Below, in pieces: positions 1-6,681 of a stretch of 7,187 nucleotides of DNA. The translations under genes and the position numbers were made by a program. Positions within the stretch are counted from its first letter, which is position 1; every line of letters starts with the position of its first letter. The notes below the pieces were generated by a model, which saw only the letters and a list, made by a program, of their open reading frames with translations, had not been told where the DNA came from and did not search any database. The stretch is taken from contig JAAZNX010000005.1 of assembly GCA_012798025.1 (NCBI GenBank), positions 1-7,187 of the forward strand, in the 5' to 3' direction. Origin of the DNA: Methanothrix sp. (lineage in GTDB: Archaea; Halobacteriota; Methanosarcinia; Methanotrichales; Methanotrichaceae).

Positions 1-115
1 GATAAAATATGGATTCTCTGTAAAGTGGTGAAAATAGATTTTTTACGTGGAAATAACCCCTAGATAAAACATCCATAAAACACTATATATTCGTAGTTAT
101 TATATCTGCGTTAAC

Positions 116-123
116 TTTATATA
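116..123 (+). promoter_or_regulatory. Probable archaeal TATA box for pycB
   Basis: TTTATATA matches the archaeal TATA consensus and lies in a 200 bp AT-rich stretch with no reading frame of note. Transcription would be expected to begin about 25 bp downstream, near 146-150, giving a leader of roughly 80 nt that contains the ribosome binding site. A second candidate, TTTAAATA at 193-200, would start transcription near 223, downstream of that ribosome binding site, so it fits less well. A T6 run at 39-44 could be the terminator of a gene further left. No clear BRE is seen. Confidence 0.55.
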
Positions 124-213
124 ACACATTCGCGGTTGTGCTGCAGAATTAGGTTCGCATAGGCGATCGTTTGGCTTTAAAGGCGAAGGGGTTTTAAATA
201 ATAGGGGCTGTAT

Positions 214-218
214 AGGAG
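214..218 (+). promoter_or_regulatory. Ribosome binding site of pycB
   Basis: AGGAG lies 10 nt before the ATG at 229, a normal Shine-Dalgarno spacing, and fixes this ATG as the start. Confidence 0.7.
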
Positions 219-228
219 AAGATCTTTC

Positions 229-1938
229 ATGGGCAGGGTAAAGCTTACAGAGACGGTTTTTAGGGACGCTCATCAGTCCCTCCTGGCCACCAGGATGAGG
301 ACCAGGGACATGCTACCCATAGCGGAGAAAATGGATCAAGTCGGGTTCTTCTCTCTGGAAATGTGGGGTGGCGCGACGTTCGATACGTGCATTCGGTACC
401 TGAACGAAGATCCCTGGGAGAGGCTGAGGGCATTGAAGATGGCCATGCCAAACACACCAATGCAGATGCTGCTGCGTGGGCAGAACCTGGTTGGTTACAG
501 GCATTATGCCGACGACGTTGTGGACAGGTTTGTGCAGAAGGCAGCCGAAAATGGCGTTGACATCTTCAGGATATTCGATGCCGTGAACGATATTCGCAAC
601 ATGGAGCGTTCGATAAAAGCAGCCAAAAAAATGGAGAAGCATGTCCAGGGTGGAATCAGCTACACCATTAGCCCTGTGCACACCAACGAGCAATTCGCAA
701 AATTTGCGGTCAAGCTTGCAGAGCTTGGCTGCGACTCCATCTGCATCAAGGACATGGCTGGACTGATCACTCCCCAGAATGCCTATGATCTAATCCGTGA
801 GATAAAAAAGGAGGTTCGATTGCCGGTAAATCTCCACACGCACTGCACCAGTGGCATGGCCCAGATGAGCTACTTTTATGCCTGTCAGGCAGGTGTGGAC
901 ATCCTTGACACTGCCATGTCCCCACTATCCGGTGGTAGCTCTCAACCCGCCACGGAAAGCCTGGTCGCAGCTCTACAGGGCACTCCTTACGACACAGGAT
1001 TGGATTTAGAGCTTCTCACAGAGATCAAGAGATACTTCGAGAAGATCGTGGAGATCTATACATCTGTCTTCAATCCCATTGCAGCCAGACTGGACACCAA
1101 CGTCCTAGCTTACCAGATTCCAGGAGGCATGCTCTCAAATCTTGTCTCGCAGCTCATCGAGCAGAAGGCAATGGATAAGTATGAGGAAGTTTTGGCGGAG
1201 ATACCGAAGGTCAGGAAGGATCTGGGATATCCCCCACTGGTCACGCCCACCAGCCAAATAGTGGTTACTCAGGCGGTGCTGAACGTCATCACTGGTGATC
1301 GGTACAAGATGGTGCCAAAGGAGGTCAAGGACTACGTAAAGGGCCTCTATGGAAAATCCCCAGCCATGATAGATCCAAAGGTGAGGCTCAAAGTGCTCTG
1401 CGATGAGGAGCCCATTACCGTGCGTCCTGCCGATCTGCTGCCTCCAGAGTACGAGGATGCCAAGAAGGCGGTCGACGCCCTCGGCCTGGCAAAGAAAGAA
1501 GAAGACTACCTCACCTACGTTCTGTATCCTCAGGTAGCCCTAAAGTTCTTGCAGGGCGCAGCCGTGGAAGAGCCCCTGGTCAAAAAGCAACCCTCTGCAC
1601 CTAATGCGTCGGTTTCCCTCAAAGCGGAACCCATTGCTCTGAACGTAGAGATAGATGGTGAATCCTATCTGGTGAAGGTGGCTCCAGCAGGAATGACCAT
1701 CCAGGAGGCTCAGCCTAAAACCCCCACGGATGGAGTAACAGTGCCCATGCAGGGCGTCATCATCCGCTACCTTGTCAAGAAAGGCGATAAGGTAGCCAAG
1801 GGAGATGCCATTGCAGTTCTGGAGGCCATGAAGATGGAGCAAAACGTCTTGGCAAATAAGGATGGAACCGTCAGGGAGATCTACGTCAAAGAAGGCACTA
1901 CAGTGGCTCCAGGCGATGCTCTGATGTCCATAGATTAG
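229..1938 (+). CDS. pycB: Pyruvate carboxylase subunit B (carboxyltransferase and biotin carrier)
   Basis: This 569-residue protein is the carboxyltransferase/biotin-carrier subunit of two-subunit archaeal pyruvate carboxylase. It transfers CO2 from carboxybiotin to pyruvate to give oxaloacetate, which in methanogens feeds aspartate and the partial citric acid pathway. The order seen is an HMGL-like TIM barrel (about 5-265) with FRDAHQS (Asp13), IKDMAG (Lys174, the position that is carbamylated in the family) and HTH (His203, His205) as metal and active-site elements. A conserved carboxylase region with YQIPGGMLSNL (295-305) follows, then a linker rich in Pro/Ala (about 445-495) and a C-terminal biotinyl domain (about 500-569) with EAMKM, Lys535 being the biotin attachment site. 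Length is typical for archaeal PycB. The related alpha subunit of oxaloacetate decarboxylase has the same architecture; no membrane beta/gamma subunits are nearby, so PycB is preferred. PycA is not in the window, and the AT-rich leader suggests independent transcription. Confidence 0.95.
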   Translation: MGRVKLTETVFRDAHQSLLATRMRTRDMLPIAEKMDQVGFFSLEMWGGATFDTCIRYLNEDPWERLRALKMAMPNTPMQMLLRGQNLVGYRHYADDVVDRFVQKAAENGVDIFRIFDAVNDIRNMERSIKAAKKMEKHVQGGISYTISPVHTNEQFAKFAVKLAELGCDSICIKDMAGLITPQNAYDLIREIKKEVRLPVNLHTHCTSGMAQMSYFYACQAGVDILDTAMSPLSGGSSQPATESLVAALQGTPYDTGLDLELLTEIKRYFEKIVEIYTSVFNPIAARLDTNVLAYQIPGGMLSNLVSQLIEQKAMDKYEEVLAEIPKVRKDLGYPPLVTPTSQIVVTQAVLNVITGDRYKMVPKEVKDYVKGLYGKSPAMIDPKVRLKVLCDEEPITVRPADLLPPEYEDAKKAVDALGLAKKEEDYLTYVLYPQVALKFLQGAAVEEPLVKKQPSAPNASVSLKAEPIALNVEIDGESYLVKVAPAGMTIQEAQPKTPTDGVTVPMQGVIIRYLVKKGDKVAKGDAIAVLEAMKMEQNVLANKDGTVREIYVKEGTTVAPGDALMSID

Positions 1939-1940
1939 AC

Positions 1941-1992
1941 TTCAAGCATCTGATTCGTACGAGAAACCTTCGGTCTCTCCTCGATGCTTGAA
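1941..1992 (+). terminator. Nested inverted repeat just after pycB, possible terminator or 3'-end structure
   Basis: TTCAAGCATC (1941-1950) is perfectly repeated inverted as GATGCTTGAA (1983-1992). Between them GAGAAACC (1961-1968) pairs with GGTCTCTC (1972-1979) with one mismatch around a short TTC loop. The result is a stem within a stem, starting 2 nt after the stop codon. The sequence beyond is only moderately T-rich, so it may stabilise the 3' end of the message rather than terminate on its own. Confidence 0.55.
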
Positions 1993-2384
1993 TTTCTTAC
2001 AATTGCAGAGCAGCTCTCTTTTGTGGCTTATCGGAAAAAAGCTAGCAAGTGGGCCATCTAGAACGTCACCTTCCAGGTCAGGTCCAGCGGTGACCAAGGA
2101 GGGTTCGCCGTCGGTTTCAGCCGAGGTGGTCTGTGGCTGGTATGCGCGAATTACGACCTCCAGGAGAGAGGAAAGTGGATTGCGTCCTCAGAGAGGCCGG
2201 CCACTATGAGGTCGGAGACGAGGTTGTCCACATAGCTGATGGGCTCGCGGTCAGGACCTCTGATCGCGGCAGGTCAGACTCTGACGTGTTCCGCGTTTGA
2301 CTGGACTATGCCGCCAGCAATGGGATCCCCTCCAGCGCTGATGAGTTTGATCCTGGATGCATCGAGCCTGTAAGTGAGCTTTAA
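1984..2384 (+). pseudogene. Decayed remnant of an unrecognised gene
   Basis: No intact gene lies here, but stretches read like protein when frame breaks are allowed. From ATG 1984 one frame runs MLEFLTIAEQLSFVAYR and onward to a TAG at 2059-2061. The same frame continues with NVTFQVRSSGDQGGFAVGF to about 2193. The reading then appears to move to another frame (EAGHYEVGDEVVHIADGLA, 2193 onward), is interrupted by TGA at 2298-2300, and ends with a short tail at TAA 2382-2384. Gly, Val and aromatic-rich beta-type composition suggests an extracellular or beta-sandwich protein, but I recognise no family. The opening segment overlaps the right arm of the hairpin after pycB, so it may not belong to the same gene. 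Alternatives are non-coding sequence or two unrelated remnants. Confidence 0.4.
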
Positions 2385-2387
2385 TAA
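2380..2387 (+). promoter_or_regulatory. Possible TATA box for the GNAT gene
   Basis: TTTAATAA is TATA-like and its centre is about 28 bp before the ATG at 2412, so transcription would begin almost at the start codon, giving a leaderless or nearly leaderless message. It overlaps the last stop codon of the upstream gene remnant. Confidence 0.4.
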
Positions 2388-2411
2388 GGATCATTGCCCC
2401 ACTGGAGCAGA

Positions 2412-2915
2412 ATGGATGAGACCTTCTGTAGATGCAACCCACAGAGCCTTCAGCTGGGAAAGTTCTGCAGGTCAGACCTGATGCCACTTCTGCATCTCAT
2501 TCACACTACGGTCGATCTCTGCTATTCGGGCGTCTACCCTCCACGCGCTGTTCATTTTTTTAAGGAGTACCATGGCGAGAAGGAGATCATAAGCCGAAGC
2601 GAGGTTGGAACTATACTCGTCGCCCTTCACGATGGGCGTCTGGCAGCCACTGGAGCGCTGGTAGAGAACGAGATTACAGGCGTCTTCGTCGCTTCATCCA
2701 TGCAGGGGCAGGGGTTGGGCCGCATGATCATGAAGGAACTTGAGGATCTTGCATGGTCTCGCGGATGCAGGATGGTGGAGCTTAGCGTCTCTCTGCCTTC
2801 GAGAGGGTTTTACGAGGCGCTTGGTTATGAGCTCCTATCCGAGTGCGCTCTCGATGTCGGAGATGGGCAGAAGCTGACTTTTTGGAGGGCGAGAAAGGCC
2901 CTCTCTCCAAGGTGA
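2412..2915 (+). CDS. GNAT-family N-acetyltransferase
   Basis: A 167-residue protein of the GCN5-related acetyltransferase fold, which moves an acetyl group from acetyl-CoA to an amine; the substrate cannot be told from sequence. The diagnostic acetyl-CoA pyrophosphate loop is seen as QGQGLG (residues 98-103) after the strand VFVAS and before the helix RMIMKELEDLA. A late GFYEALGYE segment (132-140) is the usual C-terminal GNAT motif. The N-terminal part with TVDLCYSGVYPP (33-44) probably forms the acceptor side. I chose ATG 2412 because it sits at the distance expected for leaderless transcription from TTTAATAA and has GGAG 4 nt before it; a TTG at 2394 would add 6 residues. The first 20 residues do not look like a typical GNAT beginning, so the true start could differ. 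The gene stands alone and converges on the next gene. Confidence 0.85.
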   Translation: MDETFCRCNPQSLQLGKFCRSDLMPLLHLIHTTVDLCYSGVYPPRAVHFFKEYHGEKEIISRSEVGTILVALHDGRLAATGALVENEITGVFVASSMQGQGLGRMIMKELEDLAWSRGCRMVELSVSLPSRGFYEALGYELLSECALDVGDGQKLTFWRARKALSPR

Positions 2916-2931
2916 GCTCTAGCACCTTTTT
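2909..2931 (+). terminator. Hairpin with T-run at the end of the GNAT gene
   Basis: AAGGTG (2909-2914) and CACCTT (2923-2928) form a 6 bp stem with an 8 nt loop, and the second arm runs into TTTTT (2927-2931). The first arm overlaps the stop codon. It fits a terminator between convergent genes. Confidence 0.5.
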
Positions 2932-2994
2932 GATGAGTTGGTGATCTCGCCAGCCGAGTAAGGCCCGCACCGATAGATAAGACAGGATACCATA

Positions 2995-3432
2995 TCATGA
3001 TGGGGACCTGCTTGCTTTGATGTACTCCTCCTTTGATCTGCCTCTGTTCTCCTTCAGGATGGCCTTCAGGGCGCTAGCATCCCTGAGCCAGTCAAATTTG
3101 GTGCAGGAATCCAGATCTGGGCATGAGCTGCAGAGATCATAACCCCTCTCCCTGGCACAGCTTCTGATGGCGCAGTCAGGAGGCCCTCCCCCGCTCTCGC
3201 ATCCTGCGCAGCAGGTGTACTTAATCATCCACCCTAAGCCCCTATCAACCATGCTCCAGTCTATCTCCTTTCCTTCTGGGGCAAAGGGCGACCATTCTGG
3301 AATTTTGTACTCCTTTATGAGCTGCCTCGTCCTTTCCGCCAGCTCTGCCACCATGCCGCTTCCAAGCGGACAGGAGCTGCAGAGGATCCCACAGGGTCCA
3401 GCTTGCATGTTGTCGCATTCCGTTCCTGTCAT
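2995..3432 (-). CDS. Cysteine-rich DUF3795-type protein
   Basis: A 145-residue soluble protein with 12 cysteines and no signal peptide or membrane segment. CGILCSSCPLG (residues 14-24) near the start, CCAGC (74-78), then CAIRSCARERG (87-97) and CSSC (101-104) with Cys110 after it follow the DUF3795 pattern common in methanogens and anaerobic bacteria. Cysteine spacing suggests binding of zinc or an iron-sulfur cluster; the family's function is not known to me. The C-terminus (113-145) is a charged helical tail. The ATG at 3432 has no clear Shine-Dalgarno. A second ATG at 3408 (residue 9) begins just before the first conserved CGxxC motif, loses only Cys6, and lies about 26 bp from a weak TATA-like CTTAAAT, so it is a real alternative start. 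Convergent with the GNAT gene, with a 79 bp gap. Confidence 0.8.
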   Translation of the reverse strand: MTGTECDNMQAGPCGILCSSCPLGSGMVAELAERTRQLIKEYKIPEWSPFAPEGKEIDWSMVDRGLGWMIKYTCCAGCESGGGPPDCAIRSCARERGYDLCSSCPDLDSCTKFDWLRDASALKAILKENRGRSKEEYIKASRSPS

Positions 3433-3652
3433 TTAAGGTTATCTACGATGACCATATGTGGAATGAAATCTCAATCCGCCTCTCATCAGTCAGGGGCTCT
3501 GTTCCCAGTAACTTCGCCAAAAGAAGCTCTACCCCTCTGCGAGCAGGGCGATTCTGCCTTTGGGCCTAAATCGCAAAAAATTTACAGAGTCAATCGATTG
3601 CCTGAAACCAGAGCTGCTCAGCGCTGAAGCAAAGGCGTGAGATGATGGAACG

Positions 3653-3667
3653 GCCTCAGAGGGAGGC
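3653..3667 (-). terminator. Short stem-loop after the FecR/discoidin gene
   Basis: GCCTC and GAGGC form a 5 bp stem with a 5 nt loop, starting 4 nt beyond the stop codon on the minus strand. No T-run follows directly; a T6 run on the minus strand at 3580-3575, about 90 nt further on, is a more archaeal-like termination signal. The rest of 3433-3652 shows no convincing gene on either strand. Confidence 0.3.
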
Positions 3668-3670
3668 TTC

Positions 3671-5464
3671 CTAGCTTACCCTCCTGAACATCTCCCATCC
3701 ATCGTAGCTCGTCTGCTCAATGGGATCTGGCCTGGCAGATCCCTTGGGCCACCATCTGGAGGTCGCTGCATAGGTATCATCGTCGATAGCCTTCATCCAG
3801 GCCTCGCCATCATTTCCACAGCACCTGCCTGGTGTATCGCTCAGGTATCCATGATAGAGGCCTCTCTCACAGGCCATAACCCCTGAGTGCTCGAAGTTCC
3901 CATCCGTGGCAACAAGGTAGTAGGAGCCATTATCCAGGCTGGAGATAGTGACACGGGTGCTCCCCGAACTCCACTCTCCCTCCAGCCCTCCTCTGCAGAT
4001 CTCCGGGCCATCAGAGGTCGGGGTGCTGCTCTTCTCAGCATCATCCTCCTGGCTGGCGGTTCCAGGGGGGGATGCGAAGACCTCCACCTCGTCCAGATGC
4101 AGCCAGTTTGCCTCCCGCAGGGCTACGCGCACGAACCTGGCGCTCTCTCTCTCCAGATCCACTATCAGGTAATTGCCATCGGATCCGCCAAAAGGACTTC
4201 CATCATGGGTATAGACAGTCCACCAGTTCTTCCCATCCCTTGAGAGCAGGACCTCAAGGCTCTCCGCCCGGTCGCTGCAGCAGTCCAGCCTGTTGTAGAT
4301 CCGAGCCTCAGATAGATCGTAGACAGATCCCAGGTCCACCTGCCACCAGGGGCCCTCCTCATACTCTGTGTGAAACCCGCCATCGAATATGTTCCCTGTC
4401 TTGATGCCATCCACGCCTCGTGAGGCGCTCCAGTTGCCCCCCCATTCCTCAGCAGTGCTGCTCTGGGAGGCGGGCCTATTCAGCGCCAGGTTTTCGCCTT
4501 TCTGAGGGCCAGGGCTCTCCTCCTGGCCTCCTGCGGATGCCGACTCTCCGGATCTGACTGTGATAGTCCTTCCTGTCAGCTTGTCGGTGAACTCAGCCTC
4601 TCCCTCGCTCACATAAAGGGTGGTCCTTCCTTCCTCGTACACCAGTGTGAGCTGAGTTCCTTTGATCCCGACGATCGCAGTCTCTGTCTCAAACTCAAAC
4701 TTCTTCTCAGCCTTCGCCTTCTCGCTCTGGCCGTAGAAGTCCAGAATGCCTTTTATGAGACGGGAGTTCATCACGCTGATATCATCCTTTATTATGGTTG
4801 GTGGCTCTATCCGCATCTCCGAATCCTGCCGAACCTTTACCAGTGCGCCTGTAGCATAGCGGATAATGATCTCTACACCTGGTCCGGTGCGAATCCTGCT
4901 GCCTTCATACAGGGGTGTGTGCTCTGGGGTGATATCCTCTCCGTTGTAGAGCACCTTCTCCACAAATGCCAGAGATTGGTCTGATGCTCCTGGATCGATC
5001 TCGTACAATGCTTTGCCAGGAGACGAGGTTGTGGCAGAGCCATCAGTGAACCTCACCGTCCACCAGACCTCCTGGCCAGATACGTCATGGATCACACCAA
5101 CCCGAGCGCTGGAGCAGGGGCGCCAGTCAGAGGCTGGGGCGCGGTAGTGGTTGACCTGCCTGTCATGGGCGACCATGAGGTCCCTCGAGGCATGCTCCCA
5201 TTCGCCTCCCCTGCAGCCATCAGAGCCTGCAGGAACGATGACGAACCTGACCGTTCCGCTGACCCCGCTGACCTCGACCTGCAGGGCACTGACAGGGTCT
5301 CCCTCAGGCCCTGAGTATGGCATCGAGATGGAATCTCCCACAGTCTTGCCGTCGACCGCGACCTGCAGCCTCTCCGATCCCTGTACAGGGGTGGCCAGGG
5401 CCACGAGGATCACGAGCAATGGTAGCATTGGCCAGATATGTCCACGCACCACAGAAACTAGCAT
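3671..5464 (-). CDS. Secreted FecR-domain protein with discoidin (F5/8 type C) domain
   Basis: A 597-residue exported protein. Residues 1-29 are a signal peptide (hydrophobic core MLPLLVILVALA, likely cleavage after VQG). Residues 30-158 form a beta-rich region with Cys84 and Cys117, unrecognised. About 160-310 is a FecR-like domain: LYEGSRIRTGPG (185-196), VKVRQDSEMRI, VGIKGTQLTL (265-274) and YVSEGEAEF lead to VRSGESAS. A Gly/Glu/Pro linker precedes a discoidin domain (about 324-464), opening with ENLALNRPASQSS and carrying the hallmark WWQVDLGS (373-380) and HLDEVEVF (456-463). After an acidic Ser/Thr linker, 490-597 is a small Cys-containing domain (GEWSSGSTRVTI; CC at 548-549; YDGWEMFRRV at the end) that I cannot name. 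Discoidin domains usually bind glycans or lipids, so a cell-surface or extracellular binding role is inferred. No C-terminal membrane anchor is seen. FecR in bacteria controls sigma factors, which archaea lack, so that role cannot apply. Confidence 0.88.
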   Translation of the reverse strand: MLVSVVRGHIWPMLPLLVILVALATPVQGSERLQVAVDGKTVGDSISMPYSGPEGDPVSALQVEVSGVSGTVRFVIVPAGSDGCRGGEWEHASRDLMVAHDRQVNHYRAPASDWRPCSSARVGVIHDVSGQEVWWTVRFTDGSATTSSPGKALYEIDPGASDQSLAFVEKVLYNGEDITPEHTPLYEGSRIRTGPGVEIIIRYATGALVKVRQDSEMRIEPPTIIKDDISVMNSRLIKGILDFYGQSEKAKAEKKFEFETETAIVGIKGTQLTLVYEEGRTTLYVSEGEAEFTDKLTGRTITVRSGESASAGGQEESPGPQKGENLALNRPASQSSTAEEWGGNWSASRGVDGIKTGNIFDGGFHTEYEEGPWWQVDLGSVYDLSEARIYNRLDCCSDRAESLEVLLSRDGKNWWTVYTHDGSPFGGSDGNYLIVDLERESARFVRVALREANWLHLDEVEVFASPPGTASQEDDAEKSSTPTSDGPEICRGGLEGEWSSGSTRVTISSLDNGSYYLVATDGNFEHSGVMACERGLYHGYLSDTPGRCCGNDGEAWMKAIDDDTYAATSRWWPKGSARPDPIEQTSYDGWEMFRRVS

Positions 5465-5474
5465 TGATCTGCAT

Positions 5475-5481
5475 CCTCCTT
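5475..5481 (-). promoter_or_regulatory. Strong ribosome binding site of the FecR/discoidin gene
   Basis: On the minus strand AAGGAGG lies 10 nt before the ATG at 5464, the best Shine-Dalgarno match in the window. An ATG immediately adjoining it (5474) is too close to be used, so 5464 is the start. Confidence 0.75.
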
Positions 5482-5504
5482 AAGGTTGGTGATAAGGATA
5501 CCGC

Positions 5505-5512
5505 CTTAAATA
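5505..5512 (-). promoter_or_regulatory. TATA box of the FecR/discoidin gene
   Basis: On the minus strand TATTTAAG is a good archaeal TATA box. Its centre predicts transcription starting near 5483, just upstream of the AAGGAGG site, giving a compact leader of about 20 nt. TATA box, ribosome binding site and ATG are all at the expected distances. Confidence 0.6.
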
Positions 5513-5636
5513 GTTACCTTCATGGCGATGGCCTCTCCTGGATCTGCTGACAGAGGGAGGAGTTTGGAGCTGCAGGCTTGGTGTCCAGGTTGGAAAGAAG
5601 GGCAAGAGGCCGGAGAACGACTGGAATGCTGTCTTC

Positions 5637-5801
5637 ATGACCGATCAGGCTCTGAGGATCGTAGAATGCAATAGCGGCGACCAGGAGCAGGATAAAAAAG
5701 GAGATATAATCTCTACAAAATCGGGTAGTCTACCCCAATTAGATATGTATCATCGGGGAGCTGATGATGATGGTGGCTATTCCCAGATTAACAACACATA
5801 A
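5637..5801 (+). CDS. Possible small reading frame or gene remnant, unrecognised
   Basis: A 54-codon frame from ATG 5637 to TAA 5799-5801, open upstream without a stop to 5514. Its translation (MTDQALRIVECNSGDQEQDK at the start, then Asp/Gly-rich) is hydrophilic and uses AGG, GAG, CTG and ATC codons as the real genes here do; protein-like reading extends back to about 5600 (KKGKRPENDWNAVF). There is no good ribosome binding site or plus-strand promoter, so a fragment of a lost gene is more likely than an expressed peptide. It occupies the spacer between two minus-strand genes and overlaps the palindrome at 5723. No family recognised. Confidence 0.25.
   Translation: MTDQALRIVECNSGDQEQDKKGDIISTKSGSLPQLDMYHRGADDDGGYSQINNT
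5723..5735. repeat. Palindrome, copy 1 of a pair
   Basis: GGGTAG-T-CTACCC is a perfect 6 bp dyad about a single central base. A central gap of one base is too small for a hairpin loop, so a binding site for a dimeric protein is a more natural reading than a terminator. Ten bases upstream is another dyad, GAGAT-ATA-ATCTC (5701-5713). Confidence 0.5.
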
Positions 5802-5802
5802 T

Positions 5803-5815
5803 GGGTAGGCTACCT
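5803..5815. repeat. Palindrome, copy 2 of a pair
   Basis: GGGTAGGCTACCT repeats copy 1 with two differences and begins exactly 80 bp after it. The dyad is GGTAG-G-CTACC (5804-5814). It lies 11 bp beyond the stop codon of the TPR gene on the minus strand. Confidence 0.5.
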
Positions 5816-5825
5816 GCCTTTTAGG

Positions 5826-6593
5826 TTAGCTGAAATCCAACACAACCTTTTTCTCTGGCTGCCTCCCCACAGCCATCAATGCCTCATTCCTATTATTGAG
5901 GAAATCCCGGTTGGATGGGTCCAAAGATGTAGCCTTCTCAAGGCATATCAGTGCATCTTCGCTGCTGTTCAGCTCCATCAGAAACAGTCCTTTCGTGTTC
6001 CATGCATCGGCGTTCTTCGGGTTCTGTTCGATCGCTAAATTCAAATACTGCAAAGAGTCGTTGTACCTGCCCATCATCCCTAAAACAAGGCCCTGTCGAT
6101 ACCATGCTTTGTCAAGAGATGGGTCAAGGGTCGTAGCTTTACCGAATGCATCTAACGAGTCGTTGTATCTTTTCTGCTTCTCTAGGATTATGCCCTTGTT
6201 GTACCAGATGTTGGCGTCATTCGGATTGATCTCAAGGGCTTCATCTAGAGAATCCAGAGCCTCTTGGTCTTGCCTCAGAGCGCCTGAAAGGATAAGGGCC
6301 CGATCATTATAGGCCTGGGAGCTGGATGGATCAAGCTGGATGATCTGATCAAAGCTATCAACAGCTTCGTGATATCTTTTAAGCTTGATCAACAGGTTGG
6401 CCTTGAAGTTCCATGCCCATAGATCGGAGGAGTTCAGATCCAGGTATTCTTCGATGTCCTGTAGTGCAAGGGAGTAGGTGCCATTTCGGTAGTCGCTGGC
6501 CGTCTGTGCAAGCCAATAATCGGCATCCTGGCCCGTCCCTGTCATGACTATTGCCAAGGAGATGGTTAGGAGATGAAGTGCGATATGCCTCAT
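5826..6593 (-). CDS. Secreted tetratricopeptide-repeat protein
   Basis: A 255-residue protein beginning with a signal peptide (MRHIALHLLTISLAIVMTGTG) followed by about six tandem 34-residue TPR units and a partial seventh, filling almost the whole mature chain. Repeats show the usual pattern of W/Y at the start of helix A, Gly or Ala mid-helix, and the LDP or INPND/QNPKNA turn that ends each unit, for example AVDSFDQIIQLDP and SLDAFGKATTLDP. TPR arrays bind other proteins; the partner is unknown and the location is probably outside the membrane. A TTG at 6665 would give a 279-residue form, but its extra 24 residues are polar and would bury the signal peptide. ATG 6593 has no Shine-Dalgarno, and a TATA-like CCTATATCC (6618-6626) about 29 bp upstream suggests near-leaderless expression. 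The gene ends in a basic KK and a short VVLDFS tail. Confidence 0.88.
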   Translation of the reverse strand: MRHIALHLLTISLAIVMTGTGQDADYWLAQTASDYRNGTYSLALQDIEEYLDLNSSDLWAWNFKANLLIKLKRYHEAVDSFDQIIQLDPSSSQAYNDRALILSGALRQDQEALDSLDEALEINPNDANIWYNKGIILEKQKRYNDSLDAFGKATTLDPSLDKAWYRQGLVLGMMGRYNDSLQYLNLAIEQNPKNADAWNTKGLFLMELNSSEDALICLEKATSLDPSNRDFLNNRNEALMAVGRQPEKKVVLDFS

Positions 6594-6681
6594 GCTGTAT
6601 AATGTATTGTAGGAAGTGGATATAGGTTGCGGTCGATTACCTATTTGGACGTCCTGCTTGCCCAACGGCTTTAACAGGCAA

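Noticed and set aside
1988..2209. TTG-initiated 73-codon plus-strand frame after pycB
   Set aside because: It begins inside the hairpin arm, has no ribosome binding site, and its Ser/Arg-rich translation is poorer than the readings in the other two frames.
3403..3627. 74-codon plus-strand frame across the spacer after the DUF3795 gene start
   Set aside because: It overlaps the DUF3795 start antisense, lacks a ribosome binding site, and its translation resembles no protein family.
3615..3630. Perfect palindrome TCAGCGCTGA
   Set aside because: An isolated 10 bp palindrome with no second copy or extended stem.
3887..4243. Plus-strand frames opposite the FecR/discoidin gene
   Set aside because: They mirror the discoidin and C-terminal coding sequence and have no start signals or recognisable product.
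5749..5768. ATCATC/GATGAT inverted repeat between the two palindromes
   Set aside because: It arises in a run of GAT triplets and is too simple to support a separate call.
5896..6312. 138-codon plus-strand frame opposite the TPR gene
   Set aside because: It is the complement of a clear TPR coding region; its Ser/Arg/Leu-rich translation shows no domain.
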